Shown: positions 17,310-26,014, counted from the stretch's first letter. The stretch is 64,000 nt of DNA from Arthrobacter sp. EM1 (GCF_029964055.1 NZ_CP124836.1:1426001-1490000), one strand, 5' to 3'. The notes: generated by a model not told the origin, from the letters alone. Translations and numbers: made by a program.

Positions 17310-17344
17310 TTTACTTGTAGCATTTGGTTTCCCAAGCAAGTAAA
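17310..17344. promoter_or_regulatory. candidate MarR operator
   Basis: TTTACTTG (17310-17317) and CAAGTAAA (17337-17344) are perfect inverted repeats 19 bp apart, between the divergent marR-type and SDR starts. Position suggests the MarR binding site. Confidence 0.5.
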
Positions 17345-17364
17345 AAATGTGAGGCAACACAATC

Positions 17365-17888
17365 ATGGACATGCAGTTAGCGGCCAATCGGGCCTTCATT
17401 AGCGGCGCTACCCAGGGCATTGGCTACTCGATTGCGAAGGCGCTGCTTCGAGAGGGCGTGTCTGTCATCATCAACGGGCGCGATGAGAGCCGGGTCGAAA
17501 GCGCGGTGGGCAAACTTAGGGCAGAGGTGCCCGGCGCGATCGTCTCAGGCATTGCTGCTGACTTTCGCAACCCTGCGGAGGTACAGCACCTGCTGGGTTC
17601 GCTCGAGGACATCGACATCCTCGTGAACAATGTCGGACTCTTCGAAGTGAAACCCTTCGGGGAAATCTCCGATGATGACTGGGGGCGCTACTTCGATGTG
17701 AACGTTATGAGTGGCGTGCGGCTGTCACGCGCAGTACTTCCCAAAATGGTGGACGCCGGATGGGGCCGGATCATATTCATCGGCAGCGAATTGGGAGTAA
17801 ACATCCCTGCCGACATGACCCACTACGGCGTGACCAAGGCAGGACTACTCGCCTTGAGCAACGGACTTGCCAAGCTCACCCGTGGTAC
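17365..17888 (+). pseudogene. short-chain dehydrogenase/reductase, 5' part (split by IS3-B)
   Basis: From ATG 17365: M-D-M-Q-L-A-A-N-R-A-F-I-S-G-A-T-Q-G-I-G (cofactor-binding T-G-x-x-x-G-I-G variant with S-G-A-T-Q-G-I-G), N-N-V-G, and the active site S...Y-G-V-T-K (Tyr and Lys). The frame is interrupted after L-T-R-G-T by IS3-B. An NAD(P)-dependent oxidoreductase of about 264 residues when joined to 19146-19417; substrate unknown. Confidence 0.9.
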
Positions 17889-17917
17889 TGGTTGGGCCCC
17901 CGTTAGCAGTCCAGCGT

Positions 17918-18763
17918 CTATGCGATAGCTAATTGGTTTTCTTGCGTCCAGGTTTCCCAGTAGCGCTTCGGCGTCATGCCGTCCAGGGATCCGTGGGGCC
18001 GTTCATGATTGTAGATAGCTTTCCATTCCTCCGCCAAATACTTGGCTTCGGCCATGCTGTCCATGATTTCTCCGGAGAGTTGTTCCCTTCTGAATTGGGC
18101 GTTGAAGGATTCGATGAAGCCGTTCTGCCAGGGTGATCCCGGGTCGATGAATGCGGTGTCGACCCCGGCGGTGTCGCACCAGCTGACCAGTGCCTCAGCA
18201 GTGAACTCGGGCCCGTTGTCGCACCGGACGTAGGCCGGGGCGGTGCCGGTTTCGGCGATGATGTTCTCCAGCACCGCGACCACGTCGGCGGCTTTGAATG
18301 ACCGGCGGGGGATGATGGCCAGCGCGGTGCGGGTGTATTCGTCGATGACGTTGAAGAACCGGATGTGCCGGCCGCAGGAGGTCACGTCGGACTGGAAGTC
18401 GAAGCTGACCACGTGCATCGGGTACTCGGCTGTGAGCCGTTTCTGCTCCCCGGCGCCGGGCCCGGTGCGGCGCTTCTTCCGCGCCCTGGGTTTGCAGGTC
18501 AGCCCCTCGTCGCGCCAGAGCCGGCGCACCCGCTTCCTGTTCAGTGCCACGCCGTCCCACTCGGGCTGTGCCAGCAGGTGCCAGCGGGCCTTCCGCCAGC
18601 CCCACGCTGGATGCTTCACCGCCACGGCGCGCAAGGCTGCGCGGAGCTGGATTTCCTCGAAACCCATGTCGGGTTTCTTCTTGCGGAACGCTGACCGGTT
18701 CTGGCCCAGAAGCGCGCAGGCGAAGCGTTCGGACGCCCCGAACTTCTCCACCGCCATGCGCAC
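17918..18763 (-). CDS. IS3-B OrfB transposase
   Basis: 281 residues from the internal ATG 18763, but the frame is open back to the OrfA end, where G-GGA-AAA-TTC allows a -1 slip, so the natural product is probably an OrfAB fusion. DDE residues: V-V-S-F-D-F-Q-S-D, R-C-D-N-G-P-E-F, F-I-E-S-F-N-A-Q-F. Intact. Confidence 0.9.
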   Translation of the reverse strand: MRMAVEKFGASERFACALLGQNRSAFRKKKPDMGFEEIQLRAALRAVAVKHPAWGWRKARWHLLAQPEWDGVALNRKRVRRLWRDEGLTCKPRARKKRRTGPGAGEQKRLTAEYPMHVVSFDFQSDVTSCGRHIRFFNVIDEYTRTALAIIPRRSFKAADVVAVLENIIAETGTAPAYVRCDNGPEFTAEALVSWCDTAGVDTAFIDPGSPWQNGFIESFNAQFRREQLSGEIMDSMAEAKYLAEEWKAIYNHERPHGSLDGMTPKRYWETWTQENQLAIA

Positions 18764-18786
18764 GGCACGGCGGCGGGGTCCGGGGC

Positions 18787-19065
18787 TCAGAATTTTCCCC
18801 GCGCGACCTCGTTCAGGATGTCGATGGCGAGTTCCTTCTCCGCCAGCAGCCGCTTGAGCCGGGCGTTTTCCTTCTCCAGCTCCTTGGTCCGTTTGGATGA
18901 CTCGGCGTTCTTCTCGGACCCGTACAGGTTCAGCCAGCGATACCAGGTCGCCTCGGTGACCTGAAGTTCCTTGATGACCTCGACCATCGGGCGTCCGTCG
19001 TTGAGCATCTTCTGTCCCTGCCGGACCTTAGCGATGACCTGCTCGGGGGTATGTCTGCGTGCCAT
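18787..19065 (-). CDS. IS3-B OrfA
   Basis: 92 residues from ATG 19065 (M-A-R-R-H-T-P-E-Q-V-I-A-K-V-R-Q), with HTH (M-V-E-V-I-K-E-L-Q-V-T-E-A-T-W-Y-R-W) and a coiled coil (L-E-K-E-N-A-R-L-K-R-L-L-A-E-K-E-L). An upstream in-frame ATG at 19092 is less typical. Confidence 0.9.
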   Translation of the reverse strand: MARRHTPEQVIAKVRQGQKMLNDGRPMVEVIKELQVTEATWYRWLNLYGSEKNAESSKRTKELEKENARLKRLLAEKELAIDILNEVARGKF

Positions 19066-19145
19066 GATTCGTGAATTTCCTCCTGTGTCCATTCTCGGAC
19101 ACGAAACTCACACAGACACTGGACTTCTATCTGGGGACCCAACCA

Positions 19146-19417
19146 GTACCGGCGTTACGGTCAATACAATCCTTGGCGGACCCACCTATTCAGACGGCGT
19201 CGCCGAAACAATCGAGCAAATTGCGAAGACGCAGCAGCTCGCGACAAGTGAACTCAAGGCGGCCATCATCGGTGGAAATCAGACCTCGCTCCTCGAGCGG
19301 TTCATAGAGCCTGAAGAAATCGCAAACCTGGCAGTCTTCCTCGCAAGCCCACTCTCATCGGCAACAAACGGGGCCGCCATGCGCGCAGATGGAGGCGTAC
19401 TCACTTCGATGCTCTGA
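19146..19417 (+). pseudogene. short-chain dehydrogenase/reductase, 3' part
   Basis: After removal of IS3-B and one GTAC, the frame reads G-T-G-V-T-V-N-T-I-L-G-G-P-T and ends A-V-F-L-A-S-P-L-S-S-A-T-N-G-A-A-M-R-A-D-G-G at 19417. This is the standard SDR C-terminus with the N-G-x-x-x-R-x-D-G-G motif. Confidence 0.9.
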
Positions 19418-19456
19418 CGAACACGGTCATGCAACGACGAGTCGAGGCCCGCAAGG

Positions 19457-20685
19457 GGATCCTTGGGTTCTTGCGGTGATTGCAACACTTAGCGGATGGG
19501 TGTTGTTATGGCGAGGTATTCGATTTATGTAAGACCGGATCTTCTGCAGCTGTTTTGGGCTGGGATGCAGGCCGGTGATTTCATCACTGACGCTGTTGTG
19601 CCGATCAATACGAGCAGGCGGACTGGGCGCCGGGTCCTGGCCGAGGCCGGGGGTGTCAGGCCACGCCGCGGCAGGGATCTGAAGGGCAGGTGCCTGACTT
19701 TCGCCCAGTGTGAGGAGATCGCGGTGATGCGCGCCCAGGGATACTCGCTGCGCCGGATCGGGGCCGTGGTCGGCAGAGCGGCCTCGACGGTGTCCAGGGA
19801 GCTTCGGCGCAATTCGGTGGCCGGGTTGCCTTACCGGGCGACGTCGGCCCATGCTCTGGCGTATGAGCGGGCTTCGCGGCCGAAACCGGCGAAACTGCAC
19901 ACGAACACGGTGTTGCGTGCGAAGGTGGAGGAGGACCTGAAAAAGAAGTATTCGGCTGAGCAGATCGCAGGACGACTCCGGGTTGAGTTCCCCGATGAGC
20001 CGGAGATGAGGGTGTCACCCGAGACGATCTACCAGTCCCTTTACCTCCAGTCCCGCGGGGCGCTGAAGCGCGATCTGACCGCGTGTCTACGCACCGGGCG
20101 GGCGGTCATGCAGCCCTGCAGGAAGGCCGGCCAGCGGAAGAACCGGGTCCCCGGAATGATCAACATTTCCGAACGTCCCCCCGAAGTTCAGGACCGGGCC
20201 GTGCCCGGGCATTGGGAGGGCGATCTCATCATCGGCAAAGGGAATCAGTCCGCGATTGGAACGCTGGTCGAGCGGACCACTAATTACACGATGCTCGTAC
20301 ACCTGCCGGACGGGTACAAGGCCGAGCAGATGCGTGATGCACTGACCGCGAAAATCAAGACACTCCCCGAGTCGCTGCGGCACTCCCTCACCTGGGACCA
20401 AGGCATCGAAATGCAGGACTGGAAAACCGTGAAGATCGACACCGGCCTCGACATCTACTTCTGCGACCCACACTCACCCTGGCAGCGCGGCATCAACGAA
20501 AACACCAACGGCCTGCTGCGCCAATATTTCCCCAAGGGCACCGACCTGAGCATCCACAGCCCCGCAGACCTCGACTGGGTCGCACAGGAACTCAACGACC
20601 GACCGCGCAAAAGACTAGAGTTCAAGAAACCGATCGAACTGATCGAAAACCTCCTGTTGCAATGACCGCCTGAATCCGCCGATCC
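19457..20685 (+). mobile_element. IS30-B copy 2, intact
   Basis: 1229 bp between GGATC (19457) and GATCC (20685), with ~30-bp imperfect terminal inverted repeats sharing GCGGT-S-ATTGCAACA. GATCC is present at both ends and may be the target duplication. Its IS110 site at about 20210-20226 is unoccupied. Confidence 0.9.
19496..20665 (+). CDS. IS30-B transposase
   Basis: 389 residues from ATG 19496; ATG 19508 is an alternative. HTH at ~75-105 (L-R-R-I-G-A-V-V-G-R-A-A-S-T-V-S-R-E-L), DDE core with P-G-H-W-E-G-D-L-I (Asp243), S-L-T-W-D-Q-G-I-E-M and Q-R-G-I-N-E-N-T-N-G. It shares the order of motifs with IS30-A but the two are clearly different elements. This is the only unbroken IS30-B transposase in the window and could supply transposition to the interrupted copies. 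Confidence 0.95.
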   Translation: MGVVMARYSIYVRPDLLQLFWAGMQAGDFITDAVVPINTSRRTGRRVLAEAGGVRPRRGRDLKGRCLTFAQCEEIAVMRAQGYSLRRIGAVVGRAASTVSRELRRNSVAGLPYRATSAHALAYERASRPKPAKLHTNTVLRAKVEEDLKKKYSAEQIAGRLRVEFPDEPEMRVSPETIYQSLYLQSRGALKRDLTACLRTGRAVMQPCRKAGQRKNRVPGMINISERPPEVQDRAVPGHWEGDLIIGKGNQSAIGTLVERTTNYTMLVHLPDGYKAEQMRDALTAKIKTLPESLRHSLTWDQGIEMQDWKTVKIDTGLDIYFCDPHSPWQRGINENTNGLLRQYFPKGTDLSIHSPADLDWVAQELNDRPRKRLEFKKPIELIENLLLQ

Positions 20686-20698
20686 TCTACCGAACACC

Positions 20699-21292
20699 TC
20701 AGCGGATGGCGAGAATTGCTCCGTGCGATCGCTGCCCGGTGGTTGTCCGTGCGTGCGTCTCGACCACATTAAAGCCCGCAGCCACCAGTTCGTCGCAGAG
20801 ATCCCCTACCGGCCACTGGTATGCCGGGACGACCGCGTGATCGAACCTCTCGACGACGTGACCATCGAAGAAGCCGATCAGCAGGGCGCCACCAGGTTTA
20901 AGGACCCGACTGAACTCAAGGAGAGGAGTGCGGATCGTGCCTGGCTCATAGTGAATCAGTGAGTACCAGGCGAGCACTCCACCCATTGACCCTGTGCCGA
21001 CGTCGAGGGCGTCGAGGCTGCCTGTCCGAAACGGGATGCCGGGATAAGCACCGCGGGCGTGCGCAATGAACTCCGGAACCAGATCCACGCCGACTGCAGG
21101 GACCCCCGCTTCCCTGAGGAAGTTGGTCCAATGCCCCGGACCGCAGCCGGCGTCGATGACTGCACCCTCGATGCCATCCGCCCACGTCGCCACCAGTTGA
21201 CGATCTGAAGGGTGCGCAGCACCGAGTGAAGCGAAGCGTTCGACGTATTCCACGGCCCGACGCGAATACGCTTCGCTGACAACGTTGATCAT
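20699..21292 (-). CDS. class I SAM-dependent methyltransferase
   Basis: 197 residues from ATG 21292 (M-I-N-V-V-S-E-A-Y-S-R-R-A). Motif I V-I-D-A-G-C-G-P-G-H-W (SAM binding) and post-I V-G-V-D-L-V-P, then A-W-Y-S-L-I-H-Y and L-K-P-G-G-A-L-L-I-G-F-F. Cytoplasmic small-molecule or protein methyltransferase; the substrate cannot be told. Its stop lies 14 bases after IS30-B, so its 3' flank was changed by the insertion but the frame is complete. Confidence 0.85.
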   Translation of the reverse strand: MINVVSEAYSRRAVEYVERFASLGAAHPSDRQLVATWADGIEGAVIDAGCGPGHWTNFLREAGVPAVGVDLVPEFIAHARGAYPGIPFRTGSLDALDVGTGSMGGVLAWYSLIHYEPGTIRTPLLEFSRVLKPGGALLIGFFDGHVVERFDHAVVPAYQWPVGDLCDELVAAGFNVVETHARTTTGQRSHGAILAIR

Positions 21293-21460
21293 GCATTCGA
21301 GTGTAGGCAAGCTACGGACACGTGCCTGGTCGCCGATCCCTCTGCGGGAATCTGCGAGACTCGCCCGATGACTAAGTCGCGGCCCACTACATGTCCGGTT
21401 TAAGGAACGGCATACGGGACGTATCGCCCACCAGCAGTGAAGTCGTGTAAGACTTCCTTC

Positions 21461-21976
21461 ATGGAACGAGTGGATCCGCAGTCATGTCGAGATGAAAGCT
21501 CGAATCTTCAGCAGTTTCTGGATTACCAGCGAGCGACACTTCTCCTCAAGACCCAGGACCTGGGACGCGCTGATCTGAACCGTCGACTGACAACCTCGAC
21601 GTTGACTCTTGGGGGTCTGCTCAAGCATCTGGCTCTCGTTGAAGACGACTGGATTCAAGTTAGATTCTTGGGCAAGGATGAAAAGGAACTTGAGCCTTGG
21701 GGGAGTGCTCCGTGGGATGGAGACCGGGACTGGGAATTTCACAGCGCTGCCAATGATGACCCGCAGGAGCTGCGGGACCTATACAGGGATGCTTGCGCGC
21801 GAAGTCGCACCGCATTGCTCAACTGTTCCCTCGATGATTTGTCCGTGGGTACTGACCGGGACGGAAGCCAGTGGAACCTGCGATGGGTTCTTACGCACAT
21901 TCTGGAAGAAACCGCCCGGCACAACGGTCATGCTGATCTCCTGCGCGAAGCAATCGATGGAAGTGTAGGAGAGTAA
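21461..21976 (+). CDS. DinB/DUF664 family protein
   Basis: 171 residues from ATG 21461 (M-E-R-V-D-P-Q); an ATG at 21437 is in frame. Four-helix-bundle DinB layout with the three metal-ligand histidines in typical places: L-L-K-H-L-A-L-V-E near residue 60, and V-L-T-H-I-L-E-E-T-A-R-H-N-G-H-A-D near the end. DUF664 members are common in actinobacteria; characterised DinB-fold relatives are bacillithiol/mycothiol-dependent transferases or isomerases, so a thiol-linked role is possible but not shown. Confidence 0.85.
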   Translation: MERVDPQSCRDESSNLQQFLDYQRATLLLKTQDLGRADLNRRLTTSTLTLGGLLKHLALVEDDWIQVRFLGKDEKELEPWGSAPWDGDRDWEFHSAANDDPQELRDLYRDACARSRTALLNCSLDDLSVGTDRDGSQWNLRWVLTHILEETARHNGHADLLREAIDGSVGE

Positions 21977-22106
21977 CCGGTCGTTCCACATTCGCTCACA
22001 TGATTCTTAGCACTGCGGTGAGTCAGACCATTGTCCGGAAACCGATCCACAACCGGGCGCGCGGTTGCCCGCCCCGGCAAACCCCATTTGGGCCCGTCAC
22101 AGAAAC

Positions 22107-22280
22107 TCACCGGTGAGTCTGCCGTGCAGAGCGGCTCAAAGCAAAGCCCGCCGCCGCCGCGACGACGACCCCTGTGAGGAAGGCCTGTACGGCTCCGATG
22201 GACTCCCACAGGAGCGCCCAAGGCACAAAGCCTGCGACGAAAACGATGATGGATCTGACAACTCTGTTCTTGGTCCCCAT
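22107..22280 (-). CDS. small two-helix membrane protein
   Basis: 57 residues from ATG 22280: M-G-T-K-N-R-V-V-R, then two hydrophobic helices (SIIVFVAGFVPWALLW and AFLTGVVVAAAAGFALS) and a basic tail ending T-H-R before TGA. The positive start and tail and the helix spacing look like a real small inner-membrane protein, but there is no homology evidence. Confidence 0.4.
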   Translation of the reverse strand: MGTKNRVVRSIIVFVAGFVPWALLWESIGAVQAFLTGVVVAAAAGFALSRSARQTHR

Positions 22281-22454
22281 CGTTGAACGCTACCAGCGGC
22301 TGTTTTAGCCCTGTCTTTGATTGTGACTCTCAGCAATGGGGTTCGGCGTTTTCGACCGACACCGACAAGCGCTATTCCTTGCATGTTGCAACCTCATAAA
22401 GGGATCCTCCAGCGGTATTCCGTGCCATTACCTTCGTCGTGCGAGAATCGCCGC

Positions 22455-22461
22455 ATGAATG
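22455..22461 (+). pseudogene. start codon of an orphan GyrA-like gene, separated by IS3-B
   Basis: ATGAATG before IS3-B copy 2. Removing the IS and one AATG duplication joins this to 23719 as ATG-AAT-GAG-GAC-GAG, restoring the start of the gene described at 23719-23988. Confidence 0.75.
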
Positions 22462-22541
22462 TGGTTGGGTCCCCAGATAGAAGTCCAGTGTCTGTGTGAG
22501 TTTCGTGTCCGAGAATGGACACAGGAGGAAATTCACGAATC

Positions 22542-22820
22542 ATGGCACGCAGACATACCCCCGAGCAGGTCATCGCTAAGGTCCGGCAGGGACAGAAGAT
22601 GCTCAACGACGGACGCCCGATGGTCGAGGTCATCAAGGAACTTCAGGTCACCGAGGCGACCTGGTATCGCTGGCTGAACCTGTACGGGTCCGAGAAGAAC
22701 GCCGAGTCATCCAAACGGACCAAGGAGCTGGAGAAGGAAAACGCCCGGCTCAAGCGGCTGCTGGCGGAGAAGGAACTCGCCATCGACATCCTGAACGAGG
22801 TCGCGCGGGGAAAATTCTGA
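22542..22820 (+). CDS. IS3-B OrfA (copy 2)
   Basis: 92 residues, same protein as at 18787-19065, from ATG 22542 with AGGAGG 16 nt upstream. Confidence 0.9.
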   Translation: MARRHTPEQVIAKVRQGQKMLNDGRPMVEVIKELQVTEATWYRWLNLYGSEKNAESSKRTKELEKENARLKRLLAEKELAIDILNEVARGKF

Positions 22821-22843
22821 GCCCCGGACCCCGCCGCCGTGCC

Positions 22844-23689
22844 GTGCGCATGGCGGTGGAGAAGTTCGGGGCGTCCGAACGCTTCGCCTGCGCGCTTCTG
22901 GGCCAGAACCGGTCAGCGTTCCGCAAGAAGAAACCCGACATGGGTTTCGAGGAAATCCAGCTCCGCGCAGCCTTGCGCGCCGTGGCGGTGAAGCATCCAG
23001 CGTGGGGCTGGCGGAAGGCCCGCTGGCACCTGCTGGCACAGCCCGAGTGGGACGGCGTGGCACTGAACAGGAAGCGGGTGCGCCGGCTCTGGCGCGACGA
23101 GGGGCTGACCTGCAAACCCAGGGCGCGGAAGAAGCGCCGCACCGGGCCCGGCGCCGGGGAGCAGAAACGGCTCACAGCCGAGTACCCGATGCACGTGGTC
23201 AGCTTCGACTTCCAGTCCGACGTGACCTCCTGCGGCCGGCACATCCGGTTCTTCAACGTCATCGACGAATACACCCGCACCGCGCTGGCCATCATCCCCC
23301 GCCGGTCATTCAAAGCCGCCGACGTGGTCGCGGTGCTGGAGAACATCATCGCCGAAACCGGCACCGCCCCGGCCTACGTCCGGTGCGACAACGGGCCCGA
23401 GTTCACTGCTGAGGCACTGGTCAGCTGGTGCGACACCGCCGGGGTCGACACCGCATTCATCGACCCGGGATCACCCTGGCAGAACGGCTTCATCGAATCC
23501 TTCAACGCCCAATTCAGAAGGGAACAACTCTCCGGAGAAATCATGGACAGCATGGCCGAAGCCAAGTATTTGGCGGAGGAATGGAAAGCTATCTACAATC
23601 ATGAACGGCCCCACGGATCCCTGGACGGCATGACGCCGAAGCGCTACTGGGAAACCTGGACGCAAGAAAACCAATTAGCTATCGCATAG
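22844..23689 (+). CDS. IS3-B OrfB transposase (copy 2)
   Basis: 281 residues, same protein as at 17918-18763, with all DDE residues. Probably made as an OrfAB fusion by a -1 slip at the OrfA end. Confidence 0.9.
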   Translation: MRMAVEKFGASERFACALLGQNRSAFRKKKPDMGFEEIQLRAALRAVAVKHPAWGWRKARWHLLAQPEWDGVALNRKRVRRLWRDEGLTCKPRARKKRRTGPGAGEQKRLTAEYPMHVVSFDFQSDVTSCGRHIRFFNVIDEYTRTALAIIPRRSFKAADVVAVLENIIAETGTAPAYVRCDNGPEFTAEALVSWCDTAGVDTAFIDPGSPWQNGFIESFNAQFRREQLSGEIMDSMAEAKYLAEEWKAIYNHERPHGSLDGMTPKRYWETWTQENQLAIA

Positions 23690-23718
23690 ACGCTGGACTG
23701 CTAACGGGGGCCCAACCA

Positions 23719-23988
23719 AATGAGGACGAGCGGCAGATCAGGCAGCAGTTGATGCTCCACGAGGCTCTAGTGCATGCGATGGATCGGCGAGACGAGGTCT
23801 TCCAGGAGATCGAGGATTCACAGGACATGGACGAAGCGATCCGTCGGGTGGGTCAGCTGTTGGGCTTGGACGAGCACGGGAGCCGGGCGGTCTTGGACAT
23901 GCAGGCTAAAACATTCACCCGAAACCGGCGTCAGGTCATCGCGTCCTACGCAGAAGAACTTAGATCAAGGTTGCCTGACCGGCTCTGA
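23719..23988 (+). pseudogene. orphan GyrA coiled-coil-like protein, body of gene
   Basis: About 91 residues when joined to ATGAATG at 22455. The sequence L-M-L-H-E-A-L-V-H-A-M-D, I-R-R-V-G-Q-L-L-G-L-D-E-H-G-S-R-A-V-L-D-M-Q resembles the segment of DNA gyrase/topoisomerase IV subunit A where the coiled coil meets the catalytic core (L-L-x-L-x-E-x-Q-A-x-A-I-L-D-M). Stand-alone genes of this kind occur in actinobacteria without known function. IS3-B has taken its start codon away; an internal ATG at 23749 could still give a shorter protein. Confidence 0.6.
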
Positions 23989-24253
23989 GGACTCCGCGCC
24001 CTCCATCAATTGCTGTTGCCTCATCGCGGCACGCGTTGCCGGCTTCCCGTACGCCGATCGGCTTACGGGCGGGCAGGACGTGATGCTACGTTTGACCGCA
24101 GTGACATTCTTACTTTCTCTGTGACCCAGAGTCGATGCAGCGGTTCCCGTTCGCTTCCCTCGGAAGCGGTGATCCCGTGTGCCCTCGAAGGGGACTCCCT
24201 CGCGAGTTCCCCTGGCACCCGGCCCCTCACCGAACTCATCCAGAGAAGATCAC

Positions 24254-25276
24254 ATGCCCTTCATATCGACCGACTCCGCCGCGCCCTCCTCACCTGCCCT
24301 GGACCGGGAATCACTGCGCCCTGATTGCGCCAACTGCTTCGCGCTCTGCTGCACCGCCCTAGGCTTTTCCCGCACCTCGGACTTCGCCATCGACAAACCA
24401 GCAGGAACTCCCTGCAAGAACCTTGCCTCCGACTTCTCCTGCACCATCCACGACAGCCTGCGCCCGCGAGGCTTCCGAGGATGCACTGTCTTTGACTGCT
24501 TCGGAGCCGGCCAAAACGTCTCCCAGAACCTCTTCCAAGGAATCAGCTGGAAAGCGGATCCAGCAACAGCGAAAGACATGTTCCCGTCCTTCAAAGTCGT
24601 CCGACAACTCCACGAAATGCTCTGGTACCTGGCAGAAGCTACCAGCAGGACCTTCGACCCGGACACCTCGCACCAGGTCAACGAGCTCAGAATGACAATT
24701 GAAATTGCGATAGCCGGAACGCAGAAGGTCCTCTCCCTGAACCTCGGCGACATGCACGCCCGGGTTCGGTCGGTACTCATGGACGTCAGCGAAGAAGTGA
24801 GGTTCTCATACCTTGCAACTGGTGATGATCATCTAGATGCTGCGCTTGTCCCGGGGGCAGACCTCATGGGCAAGAATATGAAGTCCAGGTCGCTGTGTGG
24901 GGCAGACCTTCGAGGCGCCTATCTCATCGCTGCGGACCTGCGAGACTGCGACCTCTCAGGTGCTGACCTCCTCGGCGCTGACCTCCGAGATGCCCGTCTC
25001 GAAGGAGCCGATCTTTCCAGAACCCTCTATCTGACACAGGCCCAACTCAGCGCCGCCCACGGCGACGCCCACACGCGCCTGCCCTCGGACTTCAGCAGTC
25101 CTACTCATTGGACCAAAAACAGCTTACGACGACACAGTGGTGCCCGCCGGCCGGCAACTACACAGCAGTTGCCGGTCAGTCAGCACCCAAAAACCTCCGG
25201 CGGAAAAGTGTCCGGTAGCCGATCCTTTACCGGACGTATCCTACAGATGACGCAGGTATCTCTCAGGCGAGACTAA
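24254..25276 (+). CDS. YkgJ-type Cys-cluster and pentapeptide-repeat protein
   Basis: 340 residues from ATG 24254 (M-P-F-I-S-T-D-S), preferred over ATG 24179 because similarity begins here. Residues ~28-95 carry a Cys set (C-A-N-C-F-A-L-C-C, P-C-K-N-L, F-S-C-T-I-H, G-C-T-V-F-D-C-F-G-A-G-Q), the metal-chelating arrangement of YkgJ-like proteins. A helical middle follows, then pentapeptide repeats (A-D-L-R-G, A-D-L-R-D, A-D-L-L-G, A-D-L-S-R) at ~215-275. Family members usually end soon after L-P-S-D-F-S-S-P-T-H-W; here ~50 atypical residues follow, read through a 26-bp hairpin, so the native stop may have been lost. Function unknown. Confidence 0.75.
   Translation: MPFISTDSAAPSSPALDRESLRPDCANCFALCCTALGFSRTSDFAIDKPAGTPCKNLASDFSCTIHDSLRPRGFRGCTVFDCFGAGQNVSQNLFQGISWKADPATAKDMFPSFKVVRQLHEMLWYLAEATSRTFDPDTSHQVNELRMTIEIAIAGTQKVLSLNLGDMHARVRSVLMDVSEEVRFSYLATGDDHLDAALVPGADLMGKNMKSRSLCGADLRGAYLIAADLRDCDLSGADLLGADLRDARLEGADLSRTLYLTQAQLSAAHGDAHTRLPSDFSSPTHWTKNSLRRHSGARRPATTQQLPVSQHPKTSGGKVSGSRSFTGRILQMTQVSLRRD
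25210..25235. repeat. hairpin resembling IS30-B insertion sites
   Basis: GTCCGGTA (25210-25217) and TACCGGAC (25228-25235) form an 8-bp perfect stem around GCCGATCCTT. GATCCTTTACCGG also flanks the right end of IS30-B copy 3 (33322-33334), and GTAGCCGATC flanks the truncated copy near 34703. Confidence 0.5.
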
Positions 25277-25420
25277 GAACGCTCGCCAGTTGGAAATCAG
25301 GTGCAGGCGCTGCCGTCATTGATGAAGTACTCCGGTTGACCGATGGAGATGGATTTTGGCGGAGCGGTCGGGCGCGCGATGAGCGAACACGCCGGGCTGG
25401 GCCGTGCGTTGATTTCCCGC

Positions 25421-26014
25421 TCAGCTGCACGGGATGGCATGGACGGCGGGCCATACCGGGTCAATGCCTCCGATGAGATTGAGGACGCCATCGTTCCCAT
25501 CCCACTCCAGGGTGTACGAGCCGCCGGCAACCGGTTCATACCCGTCGTCCGTGGTCCACGAGCTCCCGCGCAATCCGATCCCGCCGAACCTGACCGCGTA
25601 CACTTCACCCCTGCCGGCGAAGAGGAAAGAAAACTCGCGCACGACGGCACGGCAACCGTTGGCTGCAGGAGGATCTAGAACGCGGTAGCTGGCGCCCAGG
25701 TCGCCGAACGCGCCGCCCAGGCAGATGAGGCACACAGCAAAGGCCACGATGCTGCGCAATAGCCGGACATGCGCTGCAAACGGTGGCACGTCAATGCAGC
25801 GAGCTGCCCAATTGGAGACCAGACGAAGTATCACGGAGGCGACCAGCAGCATGCCACTGACGGCCCAGAAAGTCAGTACAGTCCTGCCGATGACCAAAAG
25901 CAGCGCGCCAAGTTGTGCCACGGCGGTCATGGCCGCAAGCGCCAGGCACGCAGCCTCCAGGCGGCACAGAACCGGAATGTTCAACGAGCTCTTTACTTTT
26001 CCCCCGGTCCCCAT
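25421..26014 (-). CDS. membrane protein with C-terminal extracytoplasmic domain
   Basis: 197 residues from ATG 26014. Three transmembrane helices (CLALAAMTAVAQLGALLLVI, LTFWAVSGMLLVASVILRLV, LLRSIVAFAVCLICLGGAF) are followed by ~95 residues outside: Y-R-V-L-D-P-P, V-V-R-E-F-S-F-L-F, a W-T-T-D-D-G-Y-E-P turn and Y-T-L-E-W-D-G-N-D-G-V-L-N. The protein at 28628-29275 has the same plan (helices, Y-T-L-H-A-P, Y-R-A-V-W-N-D-E-G-L-D-L), so the two look like distant paralogues. No function known. Confidence 0.65.
   Translation of the reverse strand: MGTGGKVKSSLNIPVLCRLEAACLALAAMTAVAQLGALLLVIGRTVLTFWAVSGMLLVASVILRLVSNWAARCIDVPPFAAHVRLLRSIVAFAVCLICLGGAFGDLGASYRVLDPPAANGCRAVVREFSFLFAGRGEVYAVRFGGIGLRGSSWTTDDGYEPVAGGSYTLEWDGNDGVLNLIGGIDPVWPAVHAIPCS

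Larger units (their letters stand above)
17889..19145 (-). mobile_element. IS3-B copy 1 (IS3 family)
   Basis: 1257 bp, ends TGGTTGGGCCCC (17889) and GGGGACCCAACCA (19145) as imperfect inverted repeats, target duplication GTAC (17885-17888, 19146-19149). OrfA and OrfB are intact on the minus strand. A copy of the same length is at 22462-23718 in the opposite orientation. Confidence 0.95.
22462..23718 (+). mobile_element. IS3-B copy 2
   Basis: 1257 bp, with target duplication AATG (22458-22461, 23719-23722). Same length and same encoded proteins as copy 1, inverted relative to it. Confidence 0.95.
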
